From GWE2-42-39 sp963662895 (GTDB lineage: Bacteria; Bacteroidota; Bacteroidia; Bacteroidales; Prolixibacteraceae), in assembly GCA_963662895.1 (NCBI GenBank), contig OY759981.1, positions 1,054,001-1,118,000 on the forward strand: 64,000 nucleotides of DNA, in the 5' to 3' direction. This document shows, piece by piece, positions 1 through 9,242 of this stretch (the first letter of the stretch is position 1; each line of letters begins with the position of its first letter). Both the position numbers and the translations under genes were made by a program. Under the pieces are notes generated by a model. That model was not told the origin of the DNA and did no database searches. It worked only from the letters and a program-made list of their open reading frames with translations.

Positions 1-1998
1 CTTTTGAAACTGTGCCTCCTTTGCATACATAGCAGCATATGTTTGATCGAGAAAATGATATTCAAGCGGAAAATCGGGTGAAATACGGTTCCAGAGTTGC
101 CTCACTTCATGCATGGCATTATTGAAAGAAGCCAGGTTTTGGGTATTTACCTTTATGTAAAGCACATCGTCGCAATCGTCCGACGACATAAAAGCAGCAG
201 CCCGTACCGGTACATGCAACGATTCAAAATTATAATCGCTGACTTCCCCGATAATATGCCCCTGTTTAGGATCACCAAAATTTAGTTGTCCGTCACTTAA
301 ATCCTTTAATTTAAAATCGGTCCTGGCTGATTGATTGATAATAATATCGTAGTTATCCTTCGATTGGTCAGAAAACGATTGTCCTTCTTTAAAGGGAATT
401 CCAAAGAAATCGAAAAAATTAGGCGCCACCGACATTTTTGAAAAATAAATATCATATTTTTCTCCCTTATTGGTAAAGCCAATTCCCCAGTTCTGGCCAT
501 TATCAATTAAAACACTTTCAGAAAAGGTAAAGTCGTTAACCCCGGCAATCTGTCTTAACTCGTTTGTAAAAGCATCAACGTGGTCGTAAATAGCATCGTT
601 GGTATTGGCATAAACAATATTTTCTTTCGCGAAACCGGTATCGCAATTTTTAATGTAACTATTCTGACGATTGATTATTAAAATAGATGCAATCAGTGCA
701 ATTGAAACTACAAACTGAAAGACTAACAAGCTGTTGCGGATTAGCTTATTTCCGCCAGACGATTGATTCTTCTGTATCAAAAGAGTAACGGGTTTGCTAC
801 TGAAGATAAAACCCGGGATGATTCCGGTAAGCATAACCATCACGAATAGAATGATGAGTACTATCAGCAGGTAATTTACGCGAAACAATTCCTGGATATT
901 GAATCCGGAGCCGGTTAAAATATTCAATCCGGGCAACAGTAAAATGGTAGCAATAACCGAAACAAGAATGGCAGTCAGAAGCATCAGCCCTGATTCGGCA
1001 GTGGTCATTTGAATAATCTTCCGGCGGTTACTTCCCATGGTTTTAAAAATACCAATGCTTTTATAGCGTTTTTCGCGCTGGGCAGTAACCATATTGATGT
1101 AATTTACGCACGATAAAAGTAAAATTAGTACGCCCACTATCCCGATAACCGACAAAGTAAAGCGGTTGCCGTGTTTGATTATGCCTATTTCGGGGAAAGA
1201 GAAATAAGCCTTTTTGAATGGAAAAATTCCATAGTGAGTGCTATTCTTATAATCGTCGGGAACGTCATCAAGGTTTATGTTGGTTAATTTGGTTGCAACT
1301 GTTTCTCCAGTAACATTGGCATTTATTTTTGCAAATGCCGTATAGTTTCTTGCCCCCCAGTTTTTCATGTTGTCGACATACCAATCTTTATGGTAATTGG
1401 TTTGAAACGAAAGAACAGCTTCAAAATCCCAGGAACTTGCCTGTGGCAGGTCATCAATAACGGCAGTAACTTCTAATTCTTCTCCCTGCAAATAGGTGGC
1501 ATTATAAGTTATCGTTTTTCCTACCGGGTTTTCCTTCCCAAATATTTTTTCGGATAACGACCTGGTAATGACAATTTTATTAGTGATATTCAATGCCTCT
1601 GCCGGATTTCCCCAAAGTGTTTTAAAGTTAAAAACCCTGAAGAAGCATGAATCGGCTGTAAGCATTTTATTTACCTGATAACTCTTATTGCCTCTTTTTA
1701 AGAATATTTGAGGAGACCAATCAATGGAGCAATAGGTAACTGCATCCATTTCTGCAATTTCCGACTTAACATGATTAACCATCCCTTGGGAATAATACTT
1801 CGAGTTTTGGTTTGTTAACACATAAATATTGTTGATGTCGGGGATGTATTGGTCTGTACTGTTTTCTTTTAAAACAAAAAGAAATATGAGCATACTTACT
1901 GTTATCCCTACTGTTAAACCAATTAAATTGAGTAGACTAACGCTTTTGTTTTTCGATAAACTTCGAAATGAAAATTTGATATTTTTTAGTATCTCCAT
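1..1998 (-). CDS. P1, duplicated MacB/FtsX-type ABC permease (3' end outside window)
   Basis: The gene is cut by the left edge. From the ATG at 1998, 666 codons stay open to base 1, so the last membrane segments and C-terminus are not visible. After a short basic start come TM1 (about residues 20-42), a first periplasmic MacB-type domain (about 45-285), a three-helix FtsX block to about 400, a helix near 430-450, and most of a second periplasmic domain. The last visible residues, FLDQTYAAMYAKEAQ, match the segment that precedes TM6 in the neighbouring genes. The frame was read by eye at several points along its length and no stop was found. It is the most promoter-distal copy visible, 82 bp after the P2 stop, and the run may continue beyond the window. 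Transport function is inferred from family and context; the substrate is unknown. Confidence 0.88.
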   Translation of the reverse strand, partial: MEILKNIKFSFRSLSKNKSVSLLNLIGLTVGITVSMLIFLFVLKENSTDQYIPDINNIYVLTNQNSKYYSQGMVNHVKSEIAEMDAVTYCSIDWSPQIFLKRGNKSYQVNKMLTADSCFFRVFNFKTLWGNPAEALNITNKIVITRSLSEKIFGKENPVGKTITYNATYLQGEELEVTAVIDDLPQASSWDFEAVLSFQTNYHKDWYVDNMKNWGARNYTAFAKINANVTGETVATKLTNINLDDVPDDYKNSTHYGIFPFKKAYFSFPEIGIIKHGNRFTLSVIGIVGVLILLLSCVNYINMVTAQREKRYKSIGIFKTMGSNRRKIIQMTTAESGLMLLTAILVSVIATILLLPGLNILTGSGFNIQELFRVNYLLIVLIILFVMVMLTGIIPGFIFSSKPVTLLIQKNQSSGGNKLIRNSLLVFQFVVSIALIASILIINRQNSYIKNCDTGFAKENIVYANTNDAIYDHVDAFTNELRQIAGVNDFTFSESVLIDNGQNWGIGFTNKGEKYDIYFSKMSVAPNFFDFFGIPFKEGQSFSDQSKDNYDIIINQSARTDFKLKDLSDGQLNFGDPKQGHIIGEVSDYNFESLHVPVRAAAFMSSDDCDDVLYIKVNTQNLASFNNAMHEVRQLWNRISPDFPLEYHFLDQTYAAMYAKEAQFQK

Positions 1999-2022
1999 GG
2001 CAAATTTTATAATTATGTGAGG

Positions 2023-2078
2023 AACAATTAGTAATTCTTCATTTTTTGTTGTAAATCAATTATTCATTACTAATTGTT
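2023..2078. repeat. 13-bp inverted repeat between P2 and P1
   Basis: AACAATTAGTAAT at 2023-2035 is the exact reverse complement of ATTACTAATTGTT at 2066-2078, with a 30-bp AT-rich loop. The arm resembles the ATTACTCATTA-type sequence found downstream of P11 (26581-26617) and around the four-helix-bundle gene (34043-34446). It may therefore be a small dispersed repeat of that family, or an mRNA hairpin between two cistrons. AT-richness makes chance pairing easier. Confidence 0.5.
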
Positions 2079-2080
2079 AA

Positions 2081-4426
2081 CTATTCATATCTTAAACTCT
2101 CTACAGGGTTCTTAACTGCCGCCTTCCAGCTTTGCCAGCTAACCGTTAACAATGCAATTCCCAACGCCAGCAAACCAGCCAGTGCAAAGATCCACCAGCT
2201 CAGGGTGGTTTTATAGGCAAAGTTCTCCAGCCATCGGTGCATGGCATACCAGGCAATTGGTGTTGCAACAACAAAAGCAATCACCACCCATTTCACAAAA
2301 TTTTTGTTGAGGAGAGTAAGGATCTCGGAGACTTTAGCCCCATTTACTTTTCGGATGCCTATCTCTTTTATCCTTACAAGCGATGAAAAGTAGGACAAAC
2401 CTAAAAGCCCAAGCACTGCAATCAATACAGACAAAACAGTTAAAGACTTGATAATATGACTAAAACGAGCCTCTGCCCGATAAGCTAATTTTACTTTCTC
2501 ATCCATAAACTCATATTCAAACAAGGAGTTTGGCAGATATTTTTCCGTTGTCTTTTTCAGCAAATTAATTATTTCATGAGGATTGCCTGAAAAGCGGATC
2601 ACCGAATAAGCAATTTGATTAGGATTGAGAAAGGCAACGAAGGGACTAATTTTTGAACGCATCGACTGTTGATGGAAATCGTTCATTATGGCACAAATCT
2701 GGTACTCATTCCCTCCCAGTTTTATTTTATCTACCATAGGATGTTCAATTTTCTTCTCGTCAATAAAGGTCTGGTTAACCACACAATATCCGGCAGACGA
2801 CTCAGGAAAGCCTGAACCTTCCTTAAATTTCAATTCCAATGTTTTAAAAAAACCGCGGTCAACATTTGCATATTCCACCACTTTAATCTGCTTATTTCCA
2901 GAACTATCAGTAAAAACAAAACCATAAACAGACATGCGAGAGGAAAGTGGCGGGGCACTTGTTGCACCAACGCTTACAATAGACGGATTCCTTAACAATT
3001 CTGTTTTAAATGCCTGGTACGATTTTACATCTTCCGGTGCAATTTTTAATGTGATCAATGATTCTTTATTAAATCCCAACTTGCTATTTTGCATAAACAT
3101 CAATTGCTTCTGAATGAATACAGAGCTGGATATTAAGGCAATAAAAGCAATTAATTGAAATGTCAACAATGAATTAAAAACTACTTTCCCGATTTTCCCC
3201 CGGGTAAATTTATTTTTCAATATATCGATAGGTTTCTGACTTTTATGAATAAGCTGATTAATGAGACTTGCCAGCAATACGATTGAAAAAACGGCACCAA
3301 GCAATGAAAATACAATAACCGATGTATCCATATATGAGGTAGTAAATGAGCCTTCGAAAATTCTTGAGAAATAAGGTTTAGATAAGACAAATAGCCCCAG
3401 AGTAATGACAAACGAAAGTGTCGAATAAATTAAAATTGAAATAATATTCTTTAGCAGGACATCGTAACGCTTTGCCCCCGATATCTTTTCAATACCGAGG
3501 TATCGCATCTGTTGGGTTCTTTCAACTGTAGAGAGTAAAACATAATTGACCACTGAGATGATAAGAATCAATATCCCTAAAGCAGAAAATATATTAAGTC
3601 TTTTCTCTACAGCATTATCAACATGTATTTTAGTTAATGAGGTGGCTACCAGGGTCGGAGTACGTTCCAGTTTTGCCAGGCTAACATATTCATTGGTTAG
3701 TTTTTGGAGAAAGTCATCGGGATTTGTTTCGGGAGTAAGTTGAACGTAACTTTTGCATTTAAAATCCCAGTCGGAAGCATAGTTATTTTTTCCGGCATTT
3801 CTCATAAAATGCGGCAGGCTCCCAATCCAGTGAAAGCCAACATTTGAATTTCCTGGAGGATTTTGTACAATACCTGTGATTCTAAAATCATAAAGTGCAT
3901 CATCAACCCTTATTTTAACAGGCTTACCCACAGCCTCTGCCCCTCCAAAATATTTATTGGCTACTTCTTCCGAAATAATGATTGGGTTGGGGTACGAAAA
4001 ACTGTTTTTTACATTTCCAAAAATGAAATTGAAGCTAAAAAAATCGAAAAAATCTTCCTCAACAAAAGCAATCTCTGCCTCATTCGTTTTAATAAATCGA
4101 TGTTGTTGCTCTATATAAATGATATTATCTCTTCTTTCGAATGCAACACTTTTAACGACTTTCGGATAGCGATTTTGTAAGAAATCGGTCAACGGGTATG
4201 GCAGGCTAAAGGCAAAATAATCATCACCAAACTGGTCGCGGGCTTCAAGGCAATATTTTTCACCGGCGTGTTCCTGAAAATGATCAAAACTCATCTCATG
4301 CAACACGTAATACCCGGCCACCATGAATACCCATAAGCCAATTACCAGTCCGGTAATTTTTAAAATCGATATGTATCTGTTACGGACTAAATTCCTCCAT
4401 TCAAGTTTGAAAAAATATTTTATCAT
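2081..4426 (-). CDS. P2, duplicated MacB/FtsX-type ABC permease
   Basis: 781 aa from the ATG at 4426. A start at 4465 is open but would add 13 non-hydrophobic residues and nearly touch the P3 stop. The chosen start (MIKYFFKLEWRNL) fits the N-termini of its neighbours. TM1 lies at about 21-43, periplasmic domain 1 at about 45-280, an FtsX block at about 285-410, TM5 near 430, periplasmic domain 2 to about 660, and TM6-8 to the end. The predicted cytoplasmic loop of the first half reads LGIEKISGAKR. The second-half loop is the array consensus, KEIGIRKVNGAKVSEIL. The C-terminus SWQSWKAAVKNPVESLRYE is the variant it shares with P7 (AVKNPVES rather than ATRNPVEA). It lies 41 bp after P3. Confidence 0.93.
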   Translation of the reverse strand: MIKYFFKLEWRNLVRNRYISILKITGLVIGLWVFMVAGYYVLHEMSFDHFQEHAGEKYCLEARDQFGDDYFAFSLPYPLTDFLQNRYPKVVKSVAFERRDNIIYIEQQHRFIKTNEAEIAFVEEDFFDFFSFNFIFGNVKNSFSYPNPIIISEEVANKYFGGAEAVGKPVKIRVDDALYDFRITGIVQNPPGNSNVGFHWIGSLPHFMRNAGKNNYASDWDFKCKSYVQLTPETNPDDFLQKLTNEYVSLAKLERTPTLVATSLTKIHVDNAVEKRLNIFSALGILILIISVVNYVLLSTVERTQQMRYLGIEKISGAKRYDVLLKNIISILIYSTLSFVITLGLFVLSKPYFSRIFEGSFTTSYMDTSVIVFSLLGAVFSIVLLASLINQLIHKSQKPIDILKNKFTRGKIGKVVFNSLLTFQLIAFIALISSSVFIQKQLMFMQNSKLGFNKESLITLKIAPEDVKSYQAFKTELLRNPSIVSVGATSAPPLSSRMSVYGFVFTDSSGNKQIKVVEYANVDRGFFKTLELKFKEGSGFPESSAGYCVVNQTFIDEKKIEHPMVDKIKLGGNEYQICAIMNDFHQQSMRSKISPFVAFLNPNQIAYSVIRFSGNPHEIINLLKKTTEKYLPNSLFEYEFMDEKVKLAYRAEARFSHIIKSLTVLSVLIAVLGLLGLSYFSSLVRIKEIGIRKVNGAKVSEILTLLNKNFVKWVVIAFVVATPIAWYAMHRWLENFAYKTTLSWWIFALAGLLALGIALLTVSWQSWKAAVKNPVESLRYE

Positions 4427-4467
4427 AATCCATTTGTTTTTACAAAAACTTGGTCCCTTTTTCAAAT

Positions 4468-6855
4468 TTACTCATACCTCAATGCCTCCACGGGATTTCT
4501 CGTTGCTGCCCGCCAACTTTGCCAACTCACCGTCAACAACGCAATTCCTAAAGCCAGCAACCCGGCCAACGCAAAAATCCACCAACTCAGCCCTGTCTTA
4601 TAGGCGAAATTTTCGAGCCATTTATTCATGGCATAGTACGCAATGGGCGTGGCGATCACGAAAGCAATTACCACCCATTTCACAAAGTCTTTGTTGAGCA
4701 TGGCTAATACCTCTGAGATTTTTGCTCCGTTTACTTTTCGGATGCCGATTTCTTTGGTCCGTTGTTGCGAAATAAAAAGCGACATAGCACTGATTCCCAC
4801 AATACAGATCATCGCACCAAGCAATGAGAAAGCAGTCAAAATTCTGCTTAAAATGGTTTCAGCTTTGTATTGGCTGGCAATCTGGTCATCAATAAAAAAG
4901 TAATCAAACTCCTGCCCCGGATAATATTCATCCCAAATGTGTTCTGCTTCTTTTAACTCAGCCCGAAGATTTCCGGGAATTAACCGGACATGAGTATAGA
5001 CAGCCCGATTATATGATTCGTCCAACCAAAAGGCAAAATCGCCAATAGCCTGGTGAGCCGAGTTATAATTGAAATCTTTGGCAACGCCAATAAAATTTAT
5101 TCTTACCTGATCGGATTTCAGTGGTTGGGTCAATTGATAAGCATTCAACGCTTCCATACTTCCATGCCTTTCCATCAGCCGTTTATAAAGATGCTCGTTG
5201 ATCACCATTCCGCGAACCGTATCGGCAGACGGGTTTATCCAACTTTCGACCAACCGGATATTCATTGTTTTGAGGTAATCGTAATTGGCAAACACAAATT
5301 CAGCGCTACCGTCTATTCCCAGGCCCTCCAGGGGTAAACTTTGGGTTGGGTAGCCAAAATACTGGCGGGTAAAGCCAACCGAAGAAACCGAACTCAACTT
5401 TTTCAACTCTTCAGCAAAAACAGCCGGGTCTTTCTTCAAATCTTTTATATGAATTACAACCACATTTTCTTTATTAAAACCAAGCGGCTGGTCAAAAATG
5501 AAGTTTATTTGCTTGTTGACCAGAAATGTACCTGACAAAAGTAAAATAACAATTGCAACTTGTCCAACCAGTAATGATTTTAGCACCATGCTTCCGGAAA
5601 AGTCTTTATTTCCGGCGAGAATGTCAATCGTTGATGTTTTCCGGAATAAATAAAAAGAAACAAACAATAAGGCCAATCCCAAACAAATGGTAAATACCGC
5701 CAGAATACTTACAAAGACAATTGGGTTCGAATAAAAAACATGGAACTCAATCTCAAAAAACCGGTTGATAAATGGCTTCAAGACTTCAATTAATAAAAAG
5801 GAAAAACCAATAGCGACCAGACAGAAAATAAAGACCTGGACTAAGATCTCTTTAACTAATTGACTTTTTGTCGCTCCAATCGATTTCTTCAGGCCAAGTT
5901 CTTTCGTGCGTTTAATAAGCCCGGCAATTATCAGGTTAATAAAATTCAACAAGGAAACCAGTAGTATCACCAATGAAATGACGACAAGAAAGCCAATATT
6001 AATTTTGCTGGAACTTTCTTTTAGCTCGAATCGATCGTTGGATTTTAAATGAATGTCGGTTAACGGTTCCAGGCTAAACTGATAATCTTTTGGGCCGCGT
6101 GTTTCCTTCAACTGACTGTTATCGTAGTAGGTTCGTATTTTTGAAGTGACAACCTTGGGATCAACATACTTTTTCAGTTTGATGTAATTGTATGTCCAGT
6201 GAATTTTACCTTCGCTTAGCGATGCAAACCGTTCGCTAAGACCCCCCTTTTGAGATAGTAAAAGCTCGTAATTAAAATGGGTTCGGGGAGATGTATTTTT
6301 TACGACACCACGTATTTCATATGTTCCCGGATTCTGCATGTACTGCAAAGCCTCCACTTCAATTGTTTTTCCAACCGGATTAACATCTTTAAAGTATTTC
6401 TTTGCAAAATCTTTTGAAATGAAAACGGTATTGGGTTTGTTAATTTCCGATAAATCACCAATCACACTTTCTACAGAAAACATGTTGATAAAGCTTGTAT
6501 CGATGGACATGATATCCTTTTGCTGAAAACTCTGTTCGCCAATTTTTATAGTTCCAACAGGAGTGTGGGAAAATTGAGTAGCCTCTTTAATTTCAGGAAT
6601 CGTAACAACTGCTTCGTGGACAATACCAAGGCTCCGCGCCCACTGAGTTGCATCATGACCCTCCGGAGTGGAAATTACACGATAGATGTTTGCATGATCC
6701 GGGAAATGCCTGTCAAAGCTTTTCTCGTTTGAAACATGCAGGAACAAGACTAAAAAAGAACTGATCCCAACGGTCAGCCCCACTACATTTACAAATGAAA
6801 ATGCTTTGTCGTGTATGATTCTCCGGATGATCTGTTTCAGATTGTAGAAAAGCAT
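4468..6855 (-). CDS. P3, duplicated MacB/FtsX-type ABC permease
   Basis: 795 aa with eight predicted TM helices in the 1+3+1+3 pattern that results from tandem duplication of a four-helix MacB-like unit. The first-half loop TKELGLKKSIGATKSQLVKE keeps the G-x-[KR]-K-x-x-GA pattern. The second-half loop and last ~100 residues are the near-constant array cassette, ending SWQSWRAATRNPVEALRYE. The second periplasmic domain carries FFIDDQIASQYKAE just before TM6, the position where most copies have an aromatic-acidic motif. The start at 6855 leaves 18 bp after the P4 stop, the typical spacing in this run. No ATPase domain is present, so it must borrow one, most simply the product of 41753-42451. 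Confidence 0.95.
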   Translation of the reverse strand: MLFYNLKQIIRRIIHDKAFSFVNVVGLTVGISSFLVLFLHVSNEKSFDRHFPDHANIYRVISTPEGHDATQWARSLGIVHEAVVTIPEIKEATQFSHTPVGTIKIGEQSFQQKDIMSIDTSFINMFSVESVIGDLSEINKPNTVFISKDFAKKYFKDVNPVGKTIEVEALQYMQNPGTYEIRGVVKNTSPRTHFNYELLLSQKGGLSERFASLSEGKIHWTYNYIKLKKYVDPKVVTSKIRTYYDNSQLKETRGPKDYQFSLEPLTDIHLKSNDRFELKESSSKINIGFLVVISLVILLVSLLNFINLIIAGLIKRTKELGLKKSIGATKSQLVKEILVQVFIFCLVAIGFSFLLIEVLKPFINRFFEIEFHVFYSNPIVFVSILAVFTICLGLALLFVSFYLFRKTSTIDILAGNKDFSGSMVLKSLLVGQVAIVILLLSGTFLVNKQINFIFDQPLGFNKENVVVIHIKDLKKDPAVFAEELKKLSSVSSVGFTRQYFGYPTQSLPLEGLGIDGSAEFVFANYDYLKTMNIRLVESWINPSADTVRGMVINEHLYKRLMERHGSMEALNAYQLTQPLKSDQVRINFIGVAKDFNYNSAHQAIGDFAFWLDESYNRAVYTHVRLIPGNLRAELKEAEHIWDEYYPGQEFDYFFIDDQIASQYKAETILSRILTAFSLLGAMICIVGISAMSLFISQQRTKEIGIRKVNGAKISEVLAMLNKDFVKWVVIAFVIATPIAYYAMNKWLENFAYKTGLSWWIFALAGLLALGIALLTVSWQSWRAATRNPVEALRYE

Positions 6856-6873
6856 ATTAATTGGTTTTTATTT

Positions 6874-9216
6874 TTATTCATACCTCAACGCTTCAACCGG
6901 GTTCAGTCTTGAAGCTTTATATGCCTGAAGGGCACTTGAGAGCAATGTAATTAGTATTGAAATGATGGCAACAAACAACACATCATAAATCTTGAAGCTA
7001 TATTTAAAATGACCGGGAGTAACATTTTCCAAAATTCTGGCAATTGGATAAACAATAATATTAGCTCCTGATACCATCAACAAAAACTGTCGGGTAACCA
7101 TTGGTATTATTTGTCTGGAGTAAGCCCCCTGTACCTTTCTTATTCCTATCTCTTTCACTCTTTGCTGTGAAGCAAATACGACTAATCCAAACAACCCCAT
7201 AGCAGCAATAATGACTGCTAACACGGTAAAAAATGCAAATGTATTTTTAACATTTGTCCAAATTTTTAATATTATTCGGTATGTTCCAACATCGTAGTCA
7301 TTAACCTCGAATAAAATATTAGGGAACATTTCTTTTATAACCTTGTTTATATATGTCAGGCTTTCTTCTACTGTAACTGGATTAACCTTAAACGTTAAAT
7401 CGTTAAAAGCTCCGGATTGTTCATCCCGCAGCAACAACACATAGGGTAATATTGGTTTATGTACATCCTCAATATTAAAATCTTTTAATACTCCTATAAC
7501 AAGATGTTTCCCTTCAATATCCACCCATTTACCAATGGGATCTGTCCAGTGAAAATGTTTTACTGCCGTTTCATTAATCAAACAAGATTGTCTATCCGCC
7601 GGATACTCTGTGGAAAAATTACGACCTTCCACCAATGTCAGACTCATCGTATTCAAGTAGTTTTGACAAGCCTGGTTCCAACGAACGTAGGTATCATCTT
7701 CCACAGGTCCTCCTTCGTATCTGATGCGGGTTCCCCAACTGTCGTATAACGGAGAGTTTAGTGAAACCGACATATCTTCGATTCCTGGATAGCTTAGAAT
7801 ACGTTGCCGAAACTGGTTGTAAGATATATTGCCCCCTTCCGGTGTTGGCAGCCTACAATGTAAAAGGTTCTCTTTAATAAATCCCAAATCTTTTGTTTTC
7901 ACATAATTTACCTGTCTGTACATCCACAAACTGGAAGTTATCAGCACAATCGAAAGAATAAACTGAACATATACCATTGCCTGTAATCCGGTTACTTTAC
8001 CTCTTTTAAATGGTGTTTTACCTTTTAATACCATAACCGGTTTAAAAGAAGAAATTACCAGTGCCGGATAACTACCACCTAAAAATCCGGTAATTAAAAC
8101 AGCAGCAAGTAAAAATGCTATGAACAACGGATTCTGTTGTAAATCGAGCTGAATATTCCGATTAACAACAACATTAAACAGAGGTAAAAGCAGGTAGGCC
8201 AAAGCAATGGCTCCCACTAACGAAATAAATGCCAGGACAAATGCTTCGGCAAGAAATTGCAGCCGTATATAATTTCTGTTGCTGCCAGATACCTTTCTTA
8301 CTCCAATTTCAACTGACCGGAGTGTTGAAAAAGAGGTAGTAAGATTCATAAAACTTACACAAGCCAGGATCAGCGTTAAAATACCAATAAAAGAAAAAAA
8401 GAAAATTACAGATCCGCTGTCATCACGAGGACCATCTTTTAAATGCAATTTACTGAGAGGTCGAAGATATAATAATCGACTGGCGTCTTTATCAAATTCG
8501 TTTATGATATTGCTGATTTTGCTGTTTACTGTTTCAACTGAAACATTAGGCTTTAACAGAACCATACATCGGAACGATGAGTTATGCCAATTTTTATCTA
8601 ACTTTTTTAATAGGCCGGCATTTGAACGGAAATAAGTAGCTGTTATTGAAGATTGTTCCGGAATATCCTTCATTATCCCGGTAATTCTGAGTTCATTTTT
8701 TCTATCATCAAAAAGAATTTTCCCCATCGCATCTTCTCCCGGAAAATATTTTTTCGCAAGCGTTTCACTCAGCACTATCGCATTTGCATCATCAAGTACC
8801 GTATGCTTATCACCCCGGATAAGTTCGAATGAGAACATTTCGAATACCCTGGATGGGGCAAGGTAGCCATCAGGTTCATTAAAAATATGTTCGGCATCAG
8901 CCGATAAATATTCTCCCCAGATTTCATTGATCATTATTGCATCTTCAACTTCTGCAATGTTATCGCGTAAGTACTTGGCAAGAGGGGCAACCATATAGGT
9001 TCTTTCATCCATTTTATCTCCTATACTGTGCGAATGGATCCTATAAATCCTGTCAAAATTTTCATTGAATTTATCGTAATCTTTTTCGTACTGTACATAT
9101 CTTGCAACCAAAATGAAAGCAGCCAACCCAACAGAAAGACACATAATTTGAATAAAAGAAAGTGTTTTTCTTCTTTTTATATTTCGCCAGGCGATTACTA
9201 AAAAATGTTTAATCAT
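6874..9216 (-). CDS. P4, duplicated MacB/FtsX-type permease with a divergent C-terminal half
   Basis: 780 aa. The domain order is as in the neighbours: TM1 at about 20-38, periplasmic domain 1, FtsX block from about 285, periplasmic domain 2, then TM6-8. The first-half loop reads EIGVRKVSGSNRNYIRL. The second half breaks from the array consensus: after KEIGIRKVQGA comes YSRQIIPMVTRQF instead of KVSEILTMLNKDF. The last helices lack the SWWIFALAGLLALG stretch, and the end is LQAYKASRLNPVEALRYE. Only the final NPVEALRYE matches the common tail. It is one of four copies (with P8, P15 and P16) outside the homogenised group. It lies 26 bp after P5. Confidence 0.94.
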   Translation of the reverse strand: MIKHFLVIAWRNIKRRKTLSFIQIMCLSVGLAAFILVARYVQYEKDYDKFNENFDRIYRIHSHSIGDKMDERTYMVAPLAKYLRDNIAEVEDAIMINEIWGEYLSADAEHIFNEPDGYLAPSRVFEMFSFELIRGDKHTVLDDANAIVLSETLAKKYFPGEDAMGKILFDDRKNELRITGIMKDIPEQSSITATYFRSNAGLLKKLDKNWHNSSFRCMVLLKPNVSVETVNSKISNIINEFDKDASRLLYLRPLSKLHLKDGPRDDSGSVIFFFSFIGILTLILACVSFMNLTTSFSTLRSVEIGVRKVSGSNRNYIRLQFLAEAFVLAFISLVGAIALAYLLLPLFNVVVNRNIQLDLQQNPLFIAFLLAAVLITGFLGGSYPALVISSFKPVMVLKGKTPFKRGKVTGLQAMVYVQFILSIVLITSSLWMYRQVNYVKTKDLGFIKENLLHCRLPTPEGGNISYNQFRQRILSYPGIEDMSVSLNSPLYDSWGTRIRYEGGPVEDDTYVRWNQACQNYLNTMSLTLVEGRNFSTEYPADRQSCLINETAVKHFHWTDPIGKWVDIEGKHLVIGVLKDFNIEDVHKPILPYVLLLRDEQSGAFNDLTFKVNPVTVEESLTYINKVIKEMFPNILFEVNDYDVGTYRIILKIWTNVKNTFAFFTVLAVIIAAMGLFGLVVFASQQRVKEIGIRKVQGAYSRQIIPMVTRQFLLMVSGANIIVYPIARILENVTPGHFKYSFKIYDVLFVAIISILITLLSSALQAYKASRLNPVEALRYE

Positions 9217-9242
9217 TTTGTGTAACTTTTTATTCCGACATT

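Noticed and set aside
2081..4465. Start of P2 at 4465
   Set aside because: It would add 13 residues without a counterpart in siblings and leave 2 bp to the P3 stop; the ATG at 4426 fits the family N-terminus.
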